This document shows positions 37,798 to 37,949 of a stretch of DNA of 37,949 nt, piece by piece; within the stretch, counting starts at the first letter, position 1, and every line of letters begins with the position of its first letter. Origin of the DNA: a virus; the IMG/VR virus record IMGVR_UViG_3300035180_001355, positions 1 through 37,949 of that record; one strand, written 5' to 3'. Both the position numbers and the translations under genes were made by a program. The notes under the pieces are model-generated. The model ran no database searches. It worked only from the letters and a program-made list of their open reading frames with translations, and had not been told where the DNA came from.

Positions 37798-37949
37798 GTG
37801 TACTGGCGATTGACGCTAGACCAACCGTACGTCTGGCCCACTGAGGCGGGTTACCTCGCCTCATTTCACTGTACGGATTTCCTGCGTCAGGGCGAAACTA
37901 CACCAACAGTTTACCAGGACCCGATTACCCATCTCGTCATGCTCCGACC
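37798..37949 (+). CDS. 5' part of the large tail-tip / hub-like protein (continues at base 1)
   Basis: GTG 37798, with AGGAG at 6 nt, opens MYWRLTLDQPYVWPTEAG and reads unbroken to the end of the window. On the circular map it continues from base 108 to 2256, giving about 766 residues. The first 51 residues lie here, and 35 of them are repeated at bases 1-107. See the entry starting at base 1 for the protein as a whole. Confidence 0.82.
   Translation, partial: MYWRLTLDQPYVWPTEAGYLASFHCTDFLRQGETTPTVYQDPITHLVMLR
37843..37949. repeat. Terminal direct repeat (circular-map overlap), right copy
   Basis: Identical to bases 1-107. It lies within the coding region that begins at 37798. Confidence 0.9.

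Noticed and set aside
1-37949. tRNA genes, CRISPR arrays and insertion sequences
   Set aside because: I saw no cloverleaf-like tRNA sequence, no regularly spaced repeats of CRISPR type and no transposase. A tRNA search program would be needed to exclude tRNAs fully.

Overview
This window reads as one complete tailed-phage (Caudoviricetes) genome with siphovirus-type, HK97-like head and tail genes. The first 107 bases are repeated exactly as the last 107 bases, and one gene reads in frame across that join, so the sequence is a circular map opened at an arbitrary point. The unit genome would be 37,842 bp. The sequence is GC-rich, starts are mostly ATG with some GTG, Shine-Dalgarno sites (GGAGG) are strong, and six promoters carry TTGACA plus near-consensus -10 boxes. 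The host is therefore probably a GC-rich bacterium with an ordinary sigma-70-type polymerase. Nothing seen names the host.

Layout. (1) 23.9-37.6 kb continuing through the join to 6.2 kb, plus strand: ParB-like protein, radical SAM enzyme, small and large terminase, a 39-residue membrane protein, portal, Mu gpF-like protein, prohead protease, HK97-fold capsid, a probable decoration protein, head-tail connectors, tail terminator, tail tube, tail chaperone with a likely -1 frameshift, a short tape measure, and large tail-tip proteins. (2) 6.2-11.5 kb, plus: lysis block (coiled-coil/TM protein, Amidase_2 endolysin, a 57-residue holin-like protein) and adhesion block (beta-helix tailspike and accessory proteins), ending in a hairpin shared with a converging transcript. 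(3) 11.6-13.9 kb, minus: five small accessory genes, four of them forming two paralogous pairs, behind two near-identical promoters. (4) 14.0-19.7 kb, plus: Cro-like repressor with a palindrome in its own promoter, zinc-binding small proteins, YqaJ exonuclease plus RecT recombination pair, then a cluster of duplicated small genes that includes a serine-recombinase catalytic domain fused to a DUF551-like domain. (5) 19.7-23.8 kb, plus: a structured leader, a primase-helicase, an AT-rich 105-bp inverted repeat that is the best origin candidate, and small genes including a VRR-NUC-type nuclease.

Working together: the repressor region sits between the minus-strand accessory operon and the early recombination operon. 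The primase-helicase has its own promoter and leader. The two late operons (packaging/head/tail, and lysis/adhesion) start from promoters followed by the same RNA element: a 14-nt hairpin about 21 nt after the -10 box, then a second strand that can pair with half of that hairpin. This shared element, a nut/put or attenuator-like candidate for joint late control, is the most interesting signal I see. Other points of note are the recombinase-DUF551 chimera, the ParB/radical SAM pair ahead of the terminase, and two divergent genes at the map join that share one palindromic Shine-Dalgarno.
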